Shown here: positions 1 to 8,143 of the stretch, piece by piece
How the letters are laid out: each line of letters starts with the position of its first letter
Position numbering within the stretch: the stretch's first letter is position 1
Assembly: GCA_049514575.1 (NCBI GenBank)
Contig: JBEKUX010000048.1
Location: 1-23,148 of the forward strand
Source: BOG-1184 sp049514575
GTDB taxonomy: Bacteria > Fibrobacterota > Chitinivibrionia > Chitinivibrionales > Chitinispirillaceae
Length of the DNA: 23,148 nt
Direction of reading: 5' to 3'
Translations under genes and position numbers: made by a program
Notes under the pieces: generated by a model
Told to the model about the DNA's origin: nothing
Database searches by the model: none
Seen by the model: the letters and a program-made list of their open reading frames with translations, nothing else

Positions 1-1881
1 GGTCAGCGTGTAAACCGCCGGACTGTCGACGTTTCTGGTGGCGTTTTTAATGACCATGGACTTTCCTTCTCTTATCACCCCGACAACATCCTTAATAATA
101 AGATCATCTCCCTGATAAATCCGGTCATAATCACCCTCATTTTTAAACGTAAGTGGAAGAATGCCGAAATTCAGGAGATTGTCGGTATGAATGCGCTGGA
201 ACGACTTGGCCAGCACGATCTTGACACCGAGAAACATGGGGCACAGTGCCGCATGTTCGCGCGAAGAGCCTTCACCGTAGCTTGCGCCGCCGACAATGAT
301 ATTGTGCCTGCCGGCATCGCGGTTCAGCAGTGCACGCGCCGCGAAACCGGCATCGACGGTCTCAAACACGAATTCAGAATATTTCGGGACGTTGGAACGG
401 TATTTCATCCGCGCGCCGGCCGGAATAATGTGGTCGGTGGTTATTTTGTCACCCACTTTGATCGAGACGACTCCGTTGATATCCGCCGGAAACGGAGTGT
501 TCGTGGGCGGAGCGCCGATATTCGGGCCCCGGACGATTTCGACCCCTGCCGGATCTTTTACGGTTTTTGGGGAAATAAACATACGGTCGTCGAGAATAAA
601 CTTCCGGGGCATTGTTATTGCCGGATAATGCATGCCGAGTTTCCTCGGGTCAACGATTGTCCCCTTGATCGCCGCGGCCGCGGCTGTTTCGCATGAGACA
701 AGATATACCCGTGCGTCTCCGGTGCCCGACCTGCCTTCGAAATTGCGGTTGGAGGTGCGGAGCGAGACCGCTCCGGCGGCCGGCGACCGGCTGTTGCCGA
801 TGCAGAAACCGCATGCGCACTCATCGATCCGCGCCCCTGCCGCGATCAGGTCGGCAAGATAGCCTGCCGTATCGATATTCTGGAGGACCTGTCTCGACCC
901 CGGCGCCACGATCAAGCTCACGTCAGGCGCGACGACCTTACCTTTCAACATCCTGGCGACAATTGCAAGATCTTTGTACGAAGAGTTGGTGCAGGAACCG
1001 ATGCAGATCTGGTCCACCCGCATGCCCTTCAGCGATTCCACCGTGACGATATTGCCGGGTGAGTGCGGCGCTGCCGCAAGCGGAACGATTCTTGACAAAT
1101 CAATCTCTACAACTTTTTCGTATTCGGCATCATTGTCGGCCGTGATCCCTGTCCAGTCCCGAAGCCGTCCCTGCAATCTGAGAAACGCCCGAGTGATTTC
1201 ATCGCTGGGAAATACGGACGTGGTGACACCGCATTCGGCGCCCATATTGGTGATGGTCGCCCGTTCAGGCACTGCAAGGGTCTTTATACCCGCCCCGCCG
1301 TACTCAAAAACGGTATTGACATTGCCCCTGGTCCCGAAAATGCGTAAAACCTCGAACATGATGTCCTTCGCTGAAACCCATGGCCGTAACTTCCCGGTCA
1401 AATTGATCCGGACGACGCCGGGACATACCAGGTAAAAAGGCGCACCCGCCATTGCCATGGCCACGTCCAGTCCGCCGGCGCCGATGGCGATCATGCCGAG
1501 GCCGCCGCAGGTCGGGGTGTGCGAATCTGATCCTAAAAGCGTTTTTCCCGGCTTGCCGAACCGTTCAAGATGCACCTGGTGGCAGATGCCGTTCCCGGCC
1601 CTGGAGAGAATAATCCCGTACTTCGCGGCGATTGACCGGAGGTACCTATGGTCGTCCGCGTTCTCAAACCCGACCTGGACCGTGTTATGATCGATATAGC
1701 TGACCGACAGCTCGGTGGCGACGGCAGGCATGCCCATTGCTTCAAACTGAAGGTAGGCCATGGTGCCGGTGGCATCCTGCGTAAGGGTCTGATCTATCTT
1801 CACGCCAATTTCCGAACCCGGTTTCCAGGCGCCCTCAACGATATGCGTTTCCAATAATTTTTCGGTTATTGATTTTCCCAT
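1..1881 (-). CDS. acn: Aconitate hydratase (aconitase), 3' end outside window
   Basis: Interconverts citrate and isocitrate through cis-aconitate in the TCA cycle; cytoplasmic [4Fe-4S] enzyme. I checked the minus-strand frame over its whole length: 627 codons are open and it leaves the window without a stop. The start is ATG at 1881, preceded by a strong AGGAGGT five bases upstream. Cluster ligands are visible as C297 (in IGSCTNSS) and C357/C360 (in CGFCIGNS). A C-terminal LeuD-like swivel domain carries GGASYGEGSSREHA at about residues 528-545, with an active-site Ser-Arg. The length suggests the roughly 640-residue putative-aconitase type (Aquifex-like) rather than the 890-residue AcnA, so only some 15-20 residues should be missing. 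Homoaconitase or isopropylmalate isomerase is less likely because both halves are fused. The gene is divergent from the acetyltransferase at 2024. Confidence 0.93.
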   Translation of the reverse strand, partial: MGKSITEKLLETHIVEGAWKPGSEIGVKIDQTLTQDATGTMAYLQFEAMGMPAVATELSVSYIDHNTVQVGFENADDHRYLRSIAAKYGIILSRAGNGICHQVHLERFGKPGKTLLGSDSHTPTCGGLGMIAIGAGGLDVAMAMAGAPFYLVCPGVVRINLTGKLRPWVSAKDIMFEVLRIFGTRGNVNTVFEYGGAGIKTLAVPERATITNMGAECGVTTSVFPSDEITRAFLRLQGRLRDWTGITADNDAEYEKVVEIDLSRIVPLAAAPHSPGNIVTVESLKGMRVDQICIGSCTNSSYKDLAIVARMLKGKVVAPDVSLIVAPGSRQVLQNIDTAGYLADLIAAGARIDECACGFCIGNSRSPAAGAVSLRTSNRNFEGRSGTGDARVYLVSCETAAAAAIKGTIVDPRKLGMHYPAITMPRKFILDDRMFISPKTVKDPAGVEIVRGPNIGAPPTNTPFPADINGVVSIKVGDKITTDHIIPAGARMKYRSNVPKYSEFVFETVDAGFAARALLNRDAGRHNIIVGGASYGEGSSREHAALCPMFLGVKIVLAKSFQRIHTDNLLNFGILPLTFKNEGDYDRIYQGDDLIIKDVVGVIREGKSMVIKNATRNVDSPAVYTLT

Positions 1882-1886
1882 CGTAG

Positions 1887-1893
1887 ACCTCCT
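1887..1893 (-). promoter_or_regulatory. Shine-Dalgarno sequence of aconitase
   Basis: On the minus strand AGGAGGT lies five bases before the ATG at 1881. It fixes the start and contrasts with several other genes here (livH, livG, iorA, uvrB) that have no such sequence. Confidence 0.8.
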
Positions 1894-2023
1894 GTTGAAT
1901 CTCCGGCCGATTTCCGTAAACAGCAAAATATTTTTTCCCTTGTTTTTTTCATAGCACAATTTTCTGCTGCAGAGAACTCCGCCGCGGTCTCACCCTGCAG
2001 ACCGGCTCCGGAGACGGCCGTAC

Positions 2024-2599
2024 ATGACCGGCTTTTCCGGAAATACTATATTCTCCAACACTATGCATGCATTGAAAAAACCGAAAAATCTTCTTGAAAT
2101 AAAACCCATGGCCTCTGAGGCAGACACCTGCGCGCGGCTCATGGCCGGAGGCGAACCGTGGACAACGCTCAAACGCGGCCTTGCCGAATGCCGCGAGATC
2201 TTTTCAGACGCCGCATTCGAAAAATTCATTGCGGCCGTTGACGGCCGGCTCGCCGGATTTCTCGTTATCTGCATGCAGGGCGCATTTACCGGCTATATCA
2301 AGGCAATCTGCGTTGCGCCTGAATTCCGCGGCAAAGGCGTCGGCCGCGCCATCATCCAATTCGCGGAACAGCGAATTTTCTCCGAGAGCCCGAATGTTTT
2401 CCTGTGCGTCTCGTCTTTCAACCGCAACGCAAAACGATTCTATATCCGGCTCGGCTACAAGGTAATTGGAGAACTGAAGGACTACGTCGTCAAAGGCCAT
2501 TCGGAAATTCTTATGAGGAAAAGCAGAGGAGCGATGAATAAGTTCAAGCCGAAAACCAAATTTTCACCGGCCTTTAGTAAAGTGCTCCGGCAGAATTAA
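2024..2599 (+). CDS. GNAT-family N-acetyltransferase
   Basis: Transfers an acetyl group from acetyl-CoA to an amine; the substrate is unknown. The GNAT fold is recognisable from motif A, where YIKAICVAPEFRGKGVGRAI (about residues 91-110) contains the R-G-K-G-V-G pyrophosphate loop, followed by the late motif NAKRFYIRLGYKVIG typical of RimI-like enzymes. A basic tail rich in Lys, Arg and Phe follows the fold. Total length is 191 residues from the ATG at 2024. The domain itself begins only near LLEIKPM, so starts at 2063 or 2108 are possible; none has a convincing Shine-Dalgarno, the nearest being GGAG about 13 bases before 2024. It stands alone, divergent from aconitase, with 251 bases to the next gene. 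RimI-type protein acetylation is a guess only. Confidence 0.85.
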   Translation: MTGFSGNTIFSNTMHALKKPKNLLEIKPMASEADTCARLMAGGEPWTTLKRGLAECREIFSDAAFEKFIAAVDGRLAGFLVICMQGAFTGYIKAICVAPEFRGKGVGRAIIQFAEQRIFSESPNVFLCVSSFNRNAKRFYIRLGYKVIGELKDYVVKGHSEILMRKSRGAMNKFKPKTKFSPAFSKVLRQN

Positions 2600-2717
2600 T
2601 CGTTTCATATTCAGATGGTACGCTTCCTGGCAATCGGTATTGAAATAATTTACTTACTCCCCCTCAAAATAGTATCTTATCATCCTGTTACAAATCGCCG
2701 ATTTTTCCGGTAAAGAA

Positions 2718-2793
2718 CCTGCCTTCGCTAAAGCTATGGCAGGTCCGTCCGACGCATTCATCCCCGGGCTTACGCCCGAGGTCTTCCGCGCAG
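2718..2793. repeat. Cluster of three small hairpins upstream of the first paaK
   Basis: Three short inverted repeats follow one another: CCTGCC (2718-2723) with GGCAGG (2738-2743); CGGGC-TTAC-GCCCG around 2765-2778; and TCCGC-GCAG-GCGGA around 2784-2797. The text looks like a decayed dispersed intergenic repeat, not a gene. The rest of 2600-2850 holds nothing else I can name apart from a T-run near 2815-2822. Confidence 0.5.
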
Positions 2794-2850
2794 GCGGATA
2801 AATACGATACGAGTGTTTTTTTATTCCGGCAACGCTTTACGGAGTGCCCT

Positions 2851-4149
2851 ATGATATGGAATAAGGAATTTGAAACAATGCCGCAGGCAAAGCTTGCGAA
2901 ACTCCAGGCCGAAAGGCTGAAGGACGTGGTGGAACGGGTCTATGCACGCGTTCAGTTTTACCGCAAAAAGCTGGACCAGGCGCGCGTCAAACCCGCTGAT
3001 ATAAAAAGCATCAAGGACATTGTCAAACTGCCGTTTACCACCAAAGATGAACTGCGCGAAGTGTACCCCTATGGTCTTCTTGCCGTCGATAAAAACGATA
3101 TCGTCGAAATTCATACGTCGTCCGGCACCACCGGCAAGCCGGTCGTCGACGCGTACACCCAGAAAGACATCGACATCTGGTCCGAAACCATGGGCCGCAC
3201 CCTGACCATGTGCGGAGCGACCCGCGAAGACATCATCCAGAACGCCTACGGGTACGGGCTGTTCACCGGCGGGCTGGGTTTCCACTACGGCGCGCGGAAA
3301 ATCGGCGCCATGGTCATTCCTATTTCCGGCGGCAATACCAAACGTCAGCTTGCGGTCATGCAGGATTTCGGCACCACGGTCCTCACCTGCACTCCTTCGT
3401 ACTGTCTCTACCTTGCCGAAGCGATGAAAGAGGAAAAAATCGACCTTTCAAAATTGAAGCTTAAAGCCGGCGTTTTCGGAGCGGAACCGTGGAGCGACAA
3501 CATGCGCATTGAGATCCAGGAAAAACTCCGCATCAAGGCGTTCGACCTCTACGGCCTGACCGAAATCATCGGTCCGGGAGTCTCTTCCGAGTGCGAGCAC
3601 CAGAACAAACTGCACATTTTCGAGGACCATTTTTATCCGGAAATCATCAACCCGGATACCGGCGAACAGGTCGCGGACGGCGAGCGCGGAGAACTGGTGA
3701 TCACCACCATCACCAAAGAAGGAACGCCGCTCATCCGCTACCGCACGCGCGACATCACCTTTCTGGACCGCACGCCCTGCCGCTGCGGCCGCACCTCGGT
3801 CCGCATGAACCGGCTCCTCGGCCGGACCGACGACATGCTCATCATCCGCGGCGTCAATGTTTTTCCGTCGCAGATCGAGGAGGTGCTCCTGCGCTGCGAC
3901 GGTCTTGAGCCGCAGTACGAACTGCACGTGGACCGGCACGACAACCTCGACACGATAGAGGTCCACGTCGAAGTCAGCGAGAAAGTTTTCTTTGACGAAG
4001 TCAAAAACCTCGAAAAGAAGGCAAAAGAGGTTGAAAAGGAATTGCGCGAGGCGCTCCTGATACACGCGGTTGTGAAGCTGGTAGAGCCGAAGAGCATCAC
4101 GCGCAGCGAGGGCAAAGCGAAACGGATCATCGATAAAAGGAAAATTTAG
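2851..4149 (+). CDS. paaK: Phenylacetate-CoA ligase (first copy)
   Basis: AMP-forming ligase that converts phenylacetate or a related arylacetate plus ATP and CoA to arylacetyl-CoA, AMP and PPi in the cytoplasm. At 432 residues it has the usual PaaK length. Visible motifs are the P-loop-like TSSGTTGKP at 89-97, LYGLTEIIGPG in the middle (the A5-like Y-G-L-T-E), VITTITKEGTPLIRYRTRD, the CRCGRT pair, GRTDDMLIIRGVNVFPSQIE (hinge region) and a C-terminal EGKAKRIIDKR carrying the expected catalytic Lys. The start at 2851 gives the family-typical MIWNKE opening and has GGAG ten bases upstream. It is followed after 30 bases by the ACT gene. Neighbouring iorAB and a Liv transporter argue for aryl acids from aromatic amino acids rather than an aerobic paa catabolic pathway, of which no other genes are present. 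Confidence 0.92.
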   Translation: MIWNKEFETMPQAKLAKLQAERLKDVVERVYARVQFYRKKLDQARVKPADIKSIKDIVKLPFTTKDELREVYPYGLLAVDKNDIVEIHTSSGTTGKPVVDAYTQKDIDIWSETMGRTLTMCGATREDIIQNAYGYGLFTGGLGFHYGARKIGAMVIPISGGNTKRQLAVMQDFGTTVLTCTPSYCLYLAEAMKEEKIDLSKLKLKAGVFGAEPWSDNMRIEIQEKLRIKAFDLYGLTEIIGPGVSSECEHQNKLHIFEDHFYPEIINPDTGEQVADGERGELVITTITKEGTPLIRYRTRDITFLDRTPCRCGRTSVRMNRLLGRTDDMLIIRGVNVFPSQIEEVLLRCDGLEPQYELHVDRHDNLDTIEVHVEVSEKVFFDEVKNLEKKAKEVEKELREALLIHAVVKLVEPKSITRSEGKAKRIIDKRKI

Positions 4150-4179
4150 CGCACCATCGGTGCTGACAGGGGAACCATT

Positions 4180-4611
4180 ATGGCCATCAAGCAGATTTCG
4201 GTGTTTCTGGAGAACAAAGCCGGCCGGCTGGCAAAGGTCGCCGAAGAGCTGAAAAACAACCACATCAACATCCGTGCGCTCACCATTGCCGACACGTCGG
4301 ACTTCGGCATTCTCCGCATGATCGTCAACAAACCCGACCAGGCGTACGATGTCCTGAAAAAAGGCGGGTTCACGGTCCGCGAAAGCGACATCCTGGCGAT
4401 TGAGCTTGACGACAAGGAAGGCGTCTTCTACGACCTAATGAAGCTGTGCGACGCGAACAGCCTGAGCGTGGAATATACCTACTCGTTCGTGGAGCAGTAT
4501 TCAAACAAGGCGATCCTGTTCCTGCGGTTCGAGGACAACAACAAAGCCATTGCCCTGTTCCGTAAACACGGCTACAAGCTTCTTACCGACGAAGAGATCA
4601 TGAAAATTTAA
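4180..4611 (+). CDS. Tandem ACT-domain protein, probable amino-acid sensor
   Basis: Small cytoplasmic protein of 143 residues made of two ACT folds and nothing else. The first is about residues 1-70, opening IKQISVFLENKAGRLAKVAEEL with the N-K-x-G-R-L loop where ACT domains bind amino acids. The second, about 72-143, contains VFYDLMKLCDANSLSVEYTYSF. No catalytic domain is present, so a ligand-sensing or allosteric role is likely. Stand-alone double-ACT proteins of this size commonly sit beside phenylacetate-CoA ligase and indolepyruvate oxidoreductase genes, and this gene lies 30 bases after paaK and 33 before livK. An aromatic or branched-chain amino acid as ligand is inferred from context only. 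The ATG at 4180 follows a purine-rich GGGGAACC. Confidence 0.88.
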   Translation: MAIKQISVFLENKAGRLAKVAEELKNNHINIRALTIADTSDFGILRMIVNKPDQAYDVLKKGGFTVRESDILAIELDDKEGVFYDLMKLCDANSLSVEYTYSFVEQYSNKAILFLRFEDNNKAIALFRKHGYKLLTDEEIMKI

Positions 4612-4644
4612 CATCCCATCACTTTTAACCGAGGAGGTTGTCGT

Positions 4645-5997
4645 ATGAAGTTCCGCTCTTTGCTTTCCGCAGCTGTCATGGTGATATTTGTCGCAGGCCT
4701 GTCCATGGCCCAGGCTCCGGCGAAACCCGCTGCCCCTGCAGCAGACACGGCGAAAAAAACGGCTGCCGCAGCAGCACCGGCAAAACAGGCTGCAGCACCG
4801 GTTAAACCGGCAGATACCGCGAAAAAAGCCGCAACAGCCCCTGCTGTTGACACATCGAAAAAAACCGCGGCCACGGCCGCACCGGCAGTTGCGCTTCCGG
4901 AAATCCAGATCAAGCCCGGCGACGCGATTAAAATCGGCGCGATTTTCGCCGTCACCGGCGGAGCATCGAACCTCGGCGCACCCGAGCAGAAGACCGCTGA
5001 GATGCTGGTCGAGGAGATCAATGCAAAGGGCGGCGTCAAAGGCCATAAGCTGGTCCTGCTTATAAAGGATTCCGGCAGCGACCCGCAGAAAGCCCTTTCG
5101 CTGGCAAAACAGCTCATCGAAGAGGACCGGGTGTTCGCCATTATCGGCCCCTCGACAAGCGGCGAAACCATGGCCATAAAAAGCCTCTGCGACCAGACCA
5201 AGACGATCCTGATCTCCTGCGCTGCAGCGGATGCGATTGTCAATCCTCTCGCGCCGTATGTTTTCAAGACCCCGCAGAAAACCAGCGACGCGATCAGGAA
5301 GATCTTCGGTGAAATGAAGAAATTGAACATCACCAAGATCGCGGTCACCTCAAGCAATACCGGTTTCGGCAAGGACGGCAAGGCGCAGCTCGAAAAACTC
5401 GCACCGGAAGCCGGCATCGAGATCGTCGTTAACGAGGTGTACGAGAAGGAATCGACTGACCTCACGAGCGTGCTGACCAAGGTCAAGGCGGCGAATGTCC
5501 AGGCAGTGGTCAACTGGTCGATCGAACCGGCACAGGCCATTCTTGCCAAGAACATGAAGCAGATAGGCCTGGCAATGCCGCTCTTCCAGAGCCACGGCTT
5601 CGGCAACATCCGTTACGCGAAAGAGGCCGGGGAAGCGGCCGAAGGTATCATGTTCCCGGCCGGCCGCCTGCTCGTTGCCGACGTGCTGCCGCCGACCAAT
5701 CAGCAGAAGGCGCTGCTCCTGAAATACAAGAAGGACTACGAAACGAAATACAAGGAAGACGTCAGCACTTTCGGCGGCCACGCCTACGACGCGGTGGCCA
5801 TTCTCCAGAAAGCTCTTGAGACCGCCGCCGCAATCGAGAAGGAAAAAGTACGCGAGGCGCTTGAGAAAATCACGGGGTTCGTCGGTACCGCCGGCATCTT
5901 CAATATGTCGGCCACCGATCATACGGGGCTTGACATAAACGCCTTTGAGATGCTGACGGTCAAGGGAGGCAAGTTCGCGATTTACAGTGGTAAGTAA
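4645..5997 (+). CDS. livK: Liv-type amino-acid ABC transporter, periplasmic binding protein
   Basis: Substrate-binding protein of a branched-chain/aromatic amino-acid importer, acting in the periplasm. Residues 1-23 form a classical signal peptide (MKFRSLL, hydrophobic core, cleavage after SMAQA). There is no lipobox Cys, so it should be soluble. Residues about 24-83 are an unusual Ala/Pro/Lys linker with three imperfect repeats (ADTAKK, ADTAKK, VDTSKK). The type I periplasmic-binding fold starts near residue 84 (IKIGAIFAVTGGASNLG) and runs to the end, with IIGPSTSG and FGGHAYDAVAIL as family landmarks. At 450 residues it is longer than usual, all of the excess being the linker. GAGGAGG before the ATG is a strong ribosome site. 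It precedes the permease genes; a hairpin terminator between them probably lowers their expression relative to this gene. Confidence 0.92.
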   Translation: MKFRSLLSAAVMVIFVAGLSMAQAPAKPAAPAADTAKKTAAAAAPAKQAAAPVKPADTAKKAATAPAVDTSKKTAATAAPAVALPEIQIKPGDAIKIGAIFAVTGGASNLGAPEQKTAEMLVEEINAKGGVKGHKLVLLIKDSGSDPQKALSLAKQLIEEDRVFAIIGPSTSGETMAIKSLCDQTKTILISCAAADAIVNPLAPYVFKTPQKTSDAIRKIFGEMKKLNITKIAVTSSNTGFGKDGKAQLEKLAPEAGIEIVVNEVYEKESTDLTSVLTKVKAANVQAVVNWSIEPAQAILAKNMKQIGLAMPLFQSHGFGNIRYAKEAGEAAEGIMFPAGRLLVADVLPPTNQQKALLLKYKKDYETKYKEDVSTFGGHAYDAVAILQKALETAAAIEKEKVREALEKITGFVGTAGIFNMSATDHTGLDINAFEMLTVKGGKFAIYSGK

Positions 5998-6025
5998 TCT
6001 GAATTAATTATGCTTTGTTAATGAT

Positions 6026-6061
6026 AAGGGGCGACAAGGACATTTACTTGTTGCCCCTTTT
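6026..6061 (+). terminator. Hairpin terminator or attenuator after livK
   Basis: A 13-bp stem (6026-6038 pairing with 6047-6059, one G-T pair) closes an 8-base loop and runs into TTTT. It lies 29 bases after the livK stop and before livH in the same direction, so partial termination giving excess binding protein over permease is likely. Confidence 0.8.
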
Positions 6062-6099
6062 ACCATTATCAATAAAAGAAAAACATAAAATTCCAATCC

Positions 6100-6990
6100 A
6101 TGTCATTATCGTTAATCATACAGTACCTCTTTTCCGGCATCACCTCGGGCAGCATCTACGCGATCGTGGCCATTGGCTTCAATATTATCTACAACACGAC
6201 CGGCATCATAAACTTCGCCCAGGGCGAATTCGTGATGCTGGGCGGCATGACTGCCATCACCTTCTCCGGCTTCATGCCGCTGCCTGCCGCGATCGCCTGC
6301 GCCGTGGTAATAACAGCGCTGGTCGGGGCAATCATCGAGATCGTGTTCATCAGGTGGCTTAAAAAACCGACCGTCCTGCAGCTCATCATCATCACCATCG
6401 GGCTCTCGATTCTTATCCGTGAAGCAGCGCTCCATATCTGGGACGAAAAGGTGCGTTCGCTCCCCTACTTTACCGGAAACGAAATTTCGTCGATACGGCT
6501 GTTCGGCGCCTACATTTCACCCCAGGTGCTCTGGGTGCTCGCAACGTGCGGAGCGATCGTGATCTGCCTCAATCTTTTCTTTTCGTATACCCTGACCGGC
6601 CGCTCCATGCGCGCCTGCTCTGCGGACCGGACCGCGGCGGCCCTGTGCGGCATCAACGTCCGCACGATGGTAACGTTGACGTTTATGATAAGCGCCGCAA
6701 TCGGCGCGCTGGCCGGCTGTGTCGTATCGCCGATCGCGCAGACCCACTACGAGTGCGGCGCACCGCTTGCCATCAAGGGGTTTACCGTTGCGATCCTCGG
6801 CGGCCTCGGCAACAGTACCGGAGCGGTAGCGGCAGGGCTCATTCTGGGAATCATCGAAGCCTTCAGCATCAGCCTTCTGCCGTCGGCATACAAGGACGTT
6901 ATCGCCATCACCATCCTGCTTCTCGTGCTCTTTTTCAGGCCCACCGGTCTGTTCGGGAGCCGCGAGGCGGGCACACTCAAGGAATTCTGA
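6100..6990 (+). CDS. livH: Liv-type ABC transporter permease LivH
   Basis: Inner-membrane permease of the Liv importer, pairing with LivM. At 296 residues it is of normal length and is composed of about eight hydrophobic segments. Family landmarks are LFSGITSGSIYAIVAIGFNI at 10-29, then INFAQGEFVMLGG, and the ATPase-contact region CGINVRTMVTLTFMISAAIG, ending with PTGLFG. The start at 6100 gives the family-typical beginning; no Shine-Dalgarno is present and the leader is AT-rich, so initiation may be weak or independent of anti-SD pairing. The livM start lies only two bases after its stop, indicating translational coupling. It follows the terminator behind livK. Confidence 0.92.
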   Translation: MSLSLIIQYLFSGITSGSIYAIVAIGFNIIYNTTGIINFAQGEFVMLGGMTAITFSGFMPLPAAIACAVVITALVGAIIEIVFIRWLKKPTVLQLIIITIGLSILIREAALHIWDEKVRSLPYFTGNEISSIRLFGAYISPQVLWVLATCGAIVICLNLFFSYTLTGRSMRACSADRTAAALCGINVRTMVTLTFMISAAIGALAGCVVSPIAQTHYECGAPLAIKGFTVAILGGLGNSTGAVAAGLILGIIEAFSISLLPSAYKDVIAITILLLVLFFRPTGLFGSREAGTLKEF

Positions 6991-6992
6991 TC

Positions 6993-8036
6993 ATGCTGCA
7001 CGGTCGTTCCTTCGGTATATTCGCGGCCGCAATCGTTGCGGTCCAGGTGATCACCGCATTGACCGGGACCGGCTATTTCCTCACCCAGCTCATCATGTCG
7101 GGATGGTACGCTCTCGTCGTCATCGGCCTCTGCCTGCTCATGGGATATGCAGGGCAGATTTCGCTCGGCCATGCGGCATTCTTCGCGATCGGCGGCTACA
7201 CCACCGCAGTCCTCACCACCATGAACCTCCTGCCGTATAAAAATATCGCGATTGTCAAATTGCTGTCCGCGGCCGGAATGACCCTTTCCGGGACAAACTC
7301 ATGGGGAAGCACGGTGCTGTATGTGTCACCCTGGCTTTCCCTTCTGGCCGCAGTGATGATAAGTGCCGGCACCGCCTATCTCATAGGAATTCCGGTGCTG
7401 CGGCTCAAAGGCCACTACCTCGCCATGGCAACGCTCGGGTTCGGGACCATCATTTACCGGATCGTACTGGGGACGCCGCTTTTCGGCGGAGCCGACGGGC
7501 TGTCGGACGTTCCGCCCTTCGGCTTTTTTGCCGGCTTTGCACTTGACGGAAACAAATCGCACCGGCTGGCCGGTTACTACTTCACCATGGCTGCCGTGTT
7601 TGCCGTCATGATGATGCTCGTCAACCTGATTAATTCACGGGCCGGCAGGGCGCTGCGGGCGATCCACGGCAACGAAGGAGCGGCCCAGGCCGCAGGCGTG
7701 GACACCGGCCGCTACAAACTGCACCTCTTCGTTCTCAGTGCCGTTATTGCCGCAGTGGCCGGCGTCTTCATGACCCACTATAACGGCGGCATCGGACCTG
7801 CCGAAGCCGGGGTCATGAAATCGGTGCGGTATGTCGCCATCGTGGCCGTCGGCGGAATGGCAAACCTGTGGGGAGCGCTTATTGCAGGCATCATACTGAA
7901 TTTTCTGTCGCTGCGCGGCTATTTCGGCTCTTTCGATGACGCGGTCTTCGGTGCGGTCCTGATTTTCATGATGCTGTTCGCGCCGAACGGGATTGTGATA
8001 AAAAGGAAAACAAAGGACCAGATAAAAAAAACATAA
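6993..8036 (+). CDS. livM: Liv-type ABC transporter permease LivM
   Basis: Second inner-membrane permease of the Liv importer. The frame is open far upstream (to 6546) but that part is a shadow of livH. The ATG at 6993, two bases after the livH stop, begins a normal LivM of 347 residues. The signature LLMGYAGQISLGHAAFFAIG is near residues 48-67, followed by several membrane segments, the conserved VLRLKGHYLAMATLGFG, and SRAGRALRAIHGNEGAAQAAG, which is the cytoplasmic loop docking the ATPases. The C-terminus is Lys-rich (IKRKTKDQIKK). Coupling to livH is clear; a palindromic element separates it from livG. Confidence 0.92.
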   Translation: MLHGRSFGIFAAAIVAVQVITALTGTGYFLTQLIMSGWYALVVIGLCLLMGYAGQISLGHAAFFAIGGYTTAVLTTMNLLPYKNIAIVKLLSAAGMTLSGTNSWGSTVLYVSPWLSLLAAVMISAGTAYLIGIPVLRLKGHYLAMATLGFGTIIYRIVLGTPLFGGADGLSDVPPFGFFAGFALDGNKSHRLAGYYFTMAAVFAVMMMLVNLINSRAGRALRAIHGNEGAAQAAGVDTGRYKLHLFVLSAVIAAVAGVFMTHYNGGIGPAEAGVMKSVRYVAIVAVGGMANLWGALIAGIILNFLSLRGYFGSFDDAVFGAVLIFMMLFAPNGIVIKRKTKDQIKKT

Positions 8037-8102
8037 TTCACCCCTTCCGCCTTCATGCAGGCGCCTCCCCCTTTAAAAGGGGGAGGCCCGGTGGGGGTAA
8101 AA
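8037..8102. repeat. Palindromic intergenic element, family B copy 1
   Basis: Directly after the livM stop. The outer text CACCCCTTCCGCC is the complement of the right end of the copy at 11290, and the core is CCTCCCCCTTT-A-AAAGGGGGAGG (8064-8086). It interrupts the liv operon, leaving livG with an AT-rich leader (8103-8143) and no Shine-Dalgarno. Confidence 0.7.
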
Positions 8103-8143
8103 CATCAAGGTTAATTAATATTTATTAATTATCAACTATAAAT

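Noticed and set aside
3448..4263. 271-codon open frame opposite the first paaK
   Set aside because: Antisense shadow; the plus strand encodes a clear ligase.
6546..6992. Long N-terminal extension of LivM
   Set aside because: It overlaps livH out of frame; LivM homology begins at ATG 6993, coupled to the livH stop.
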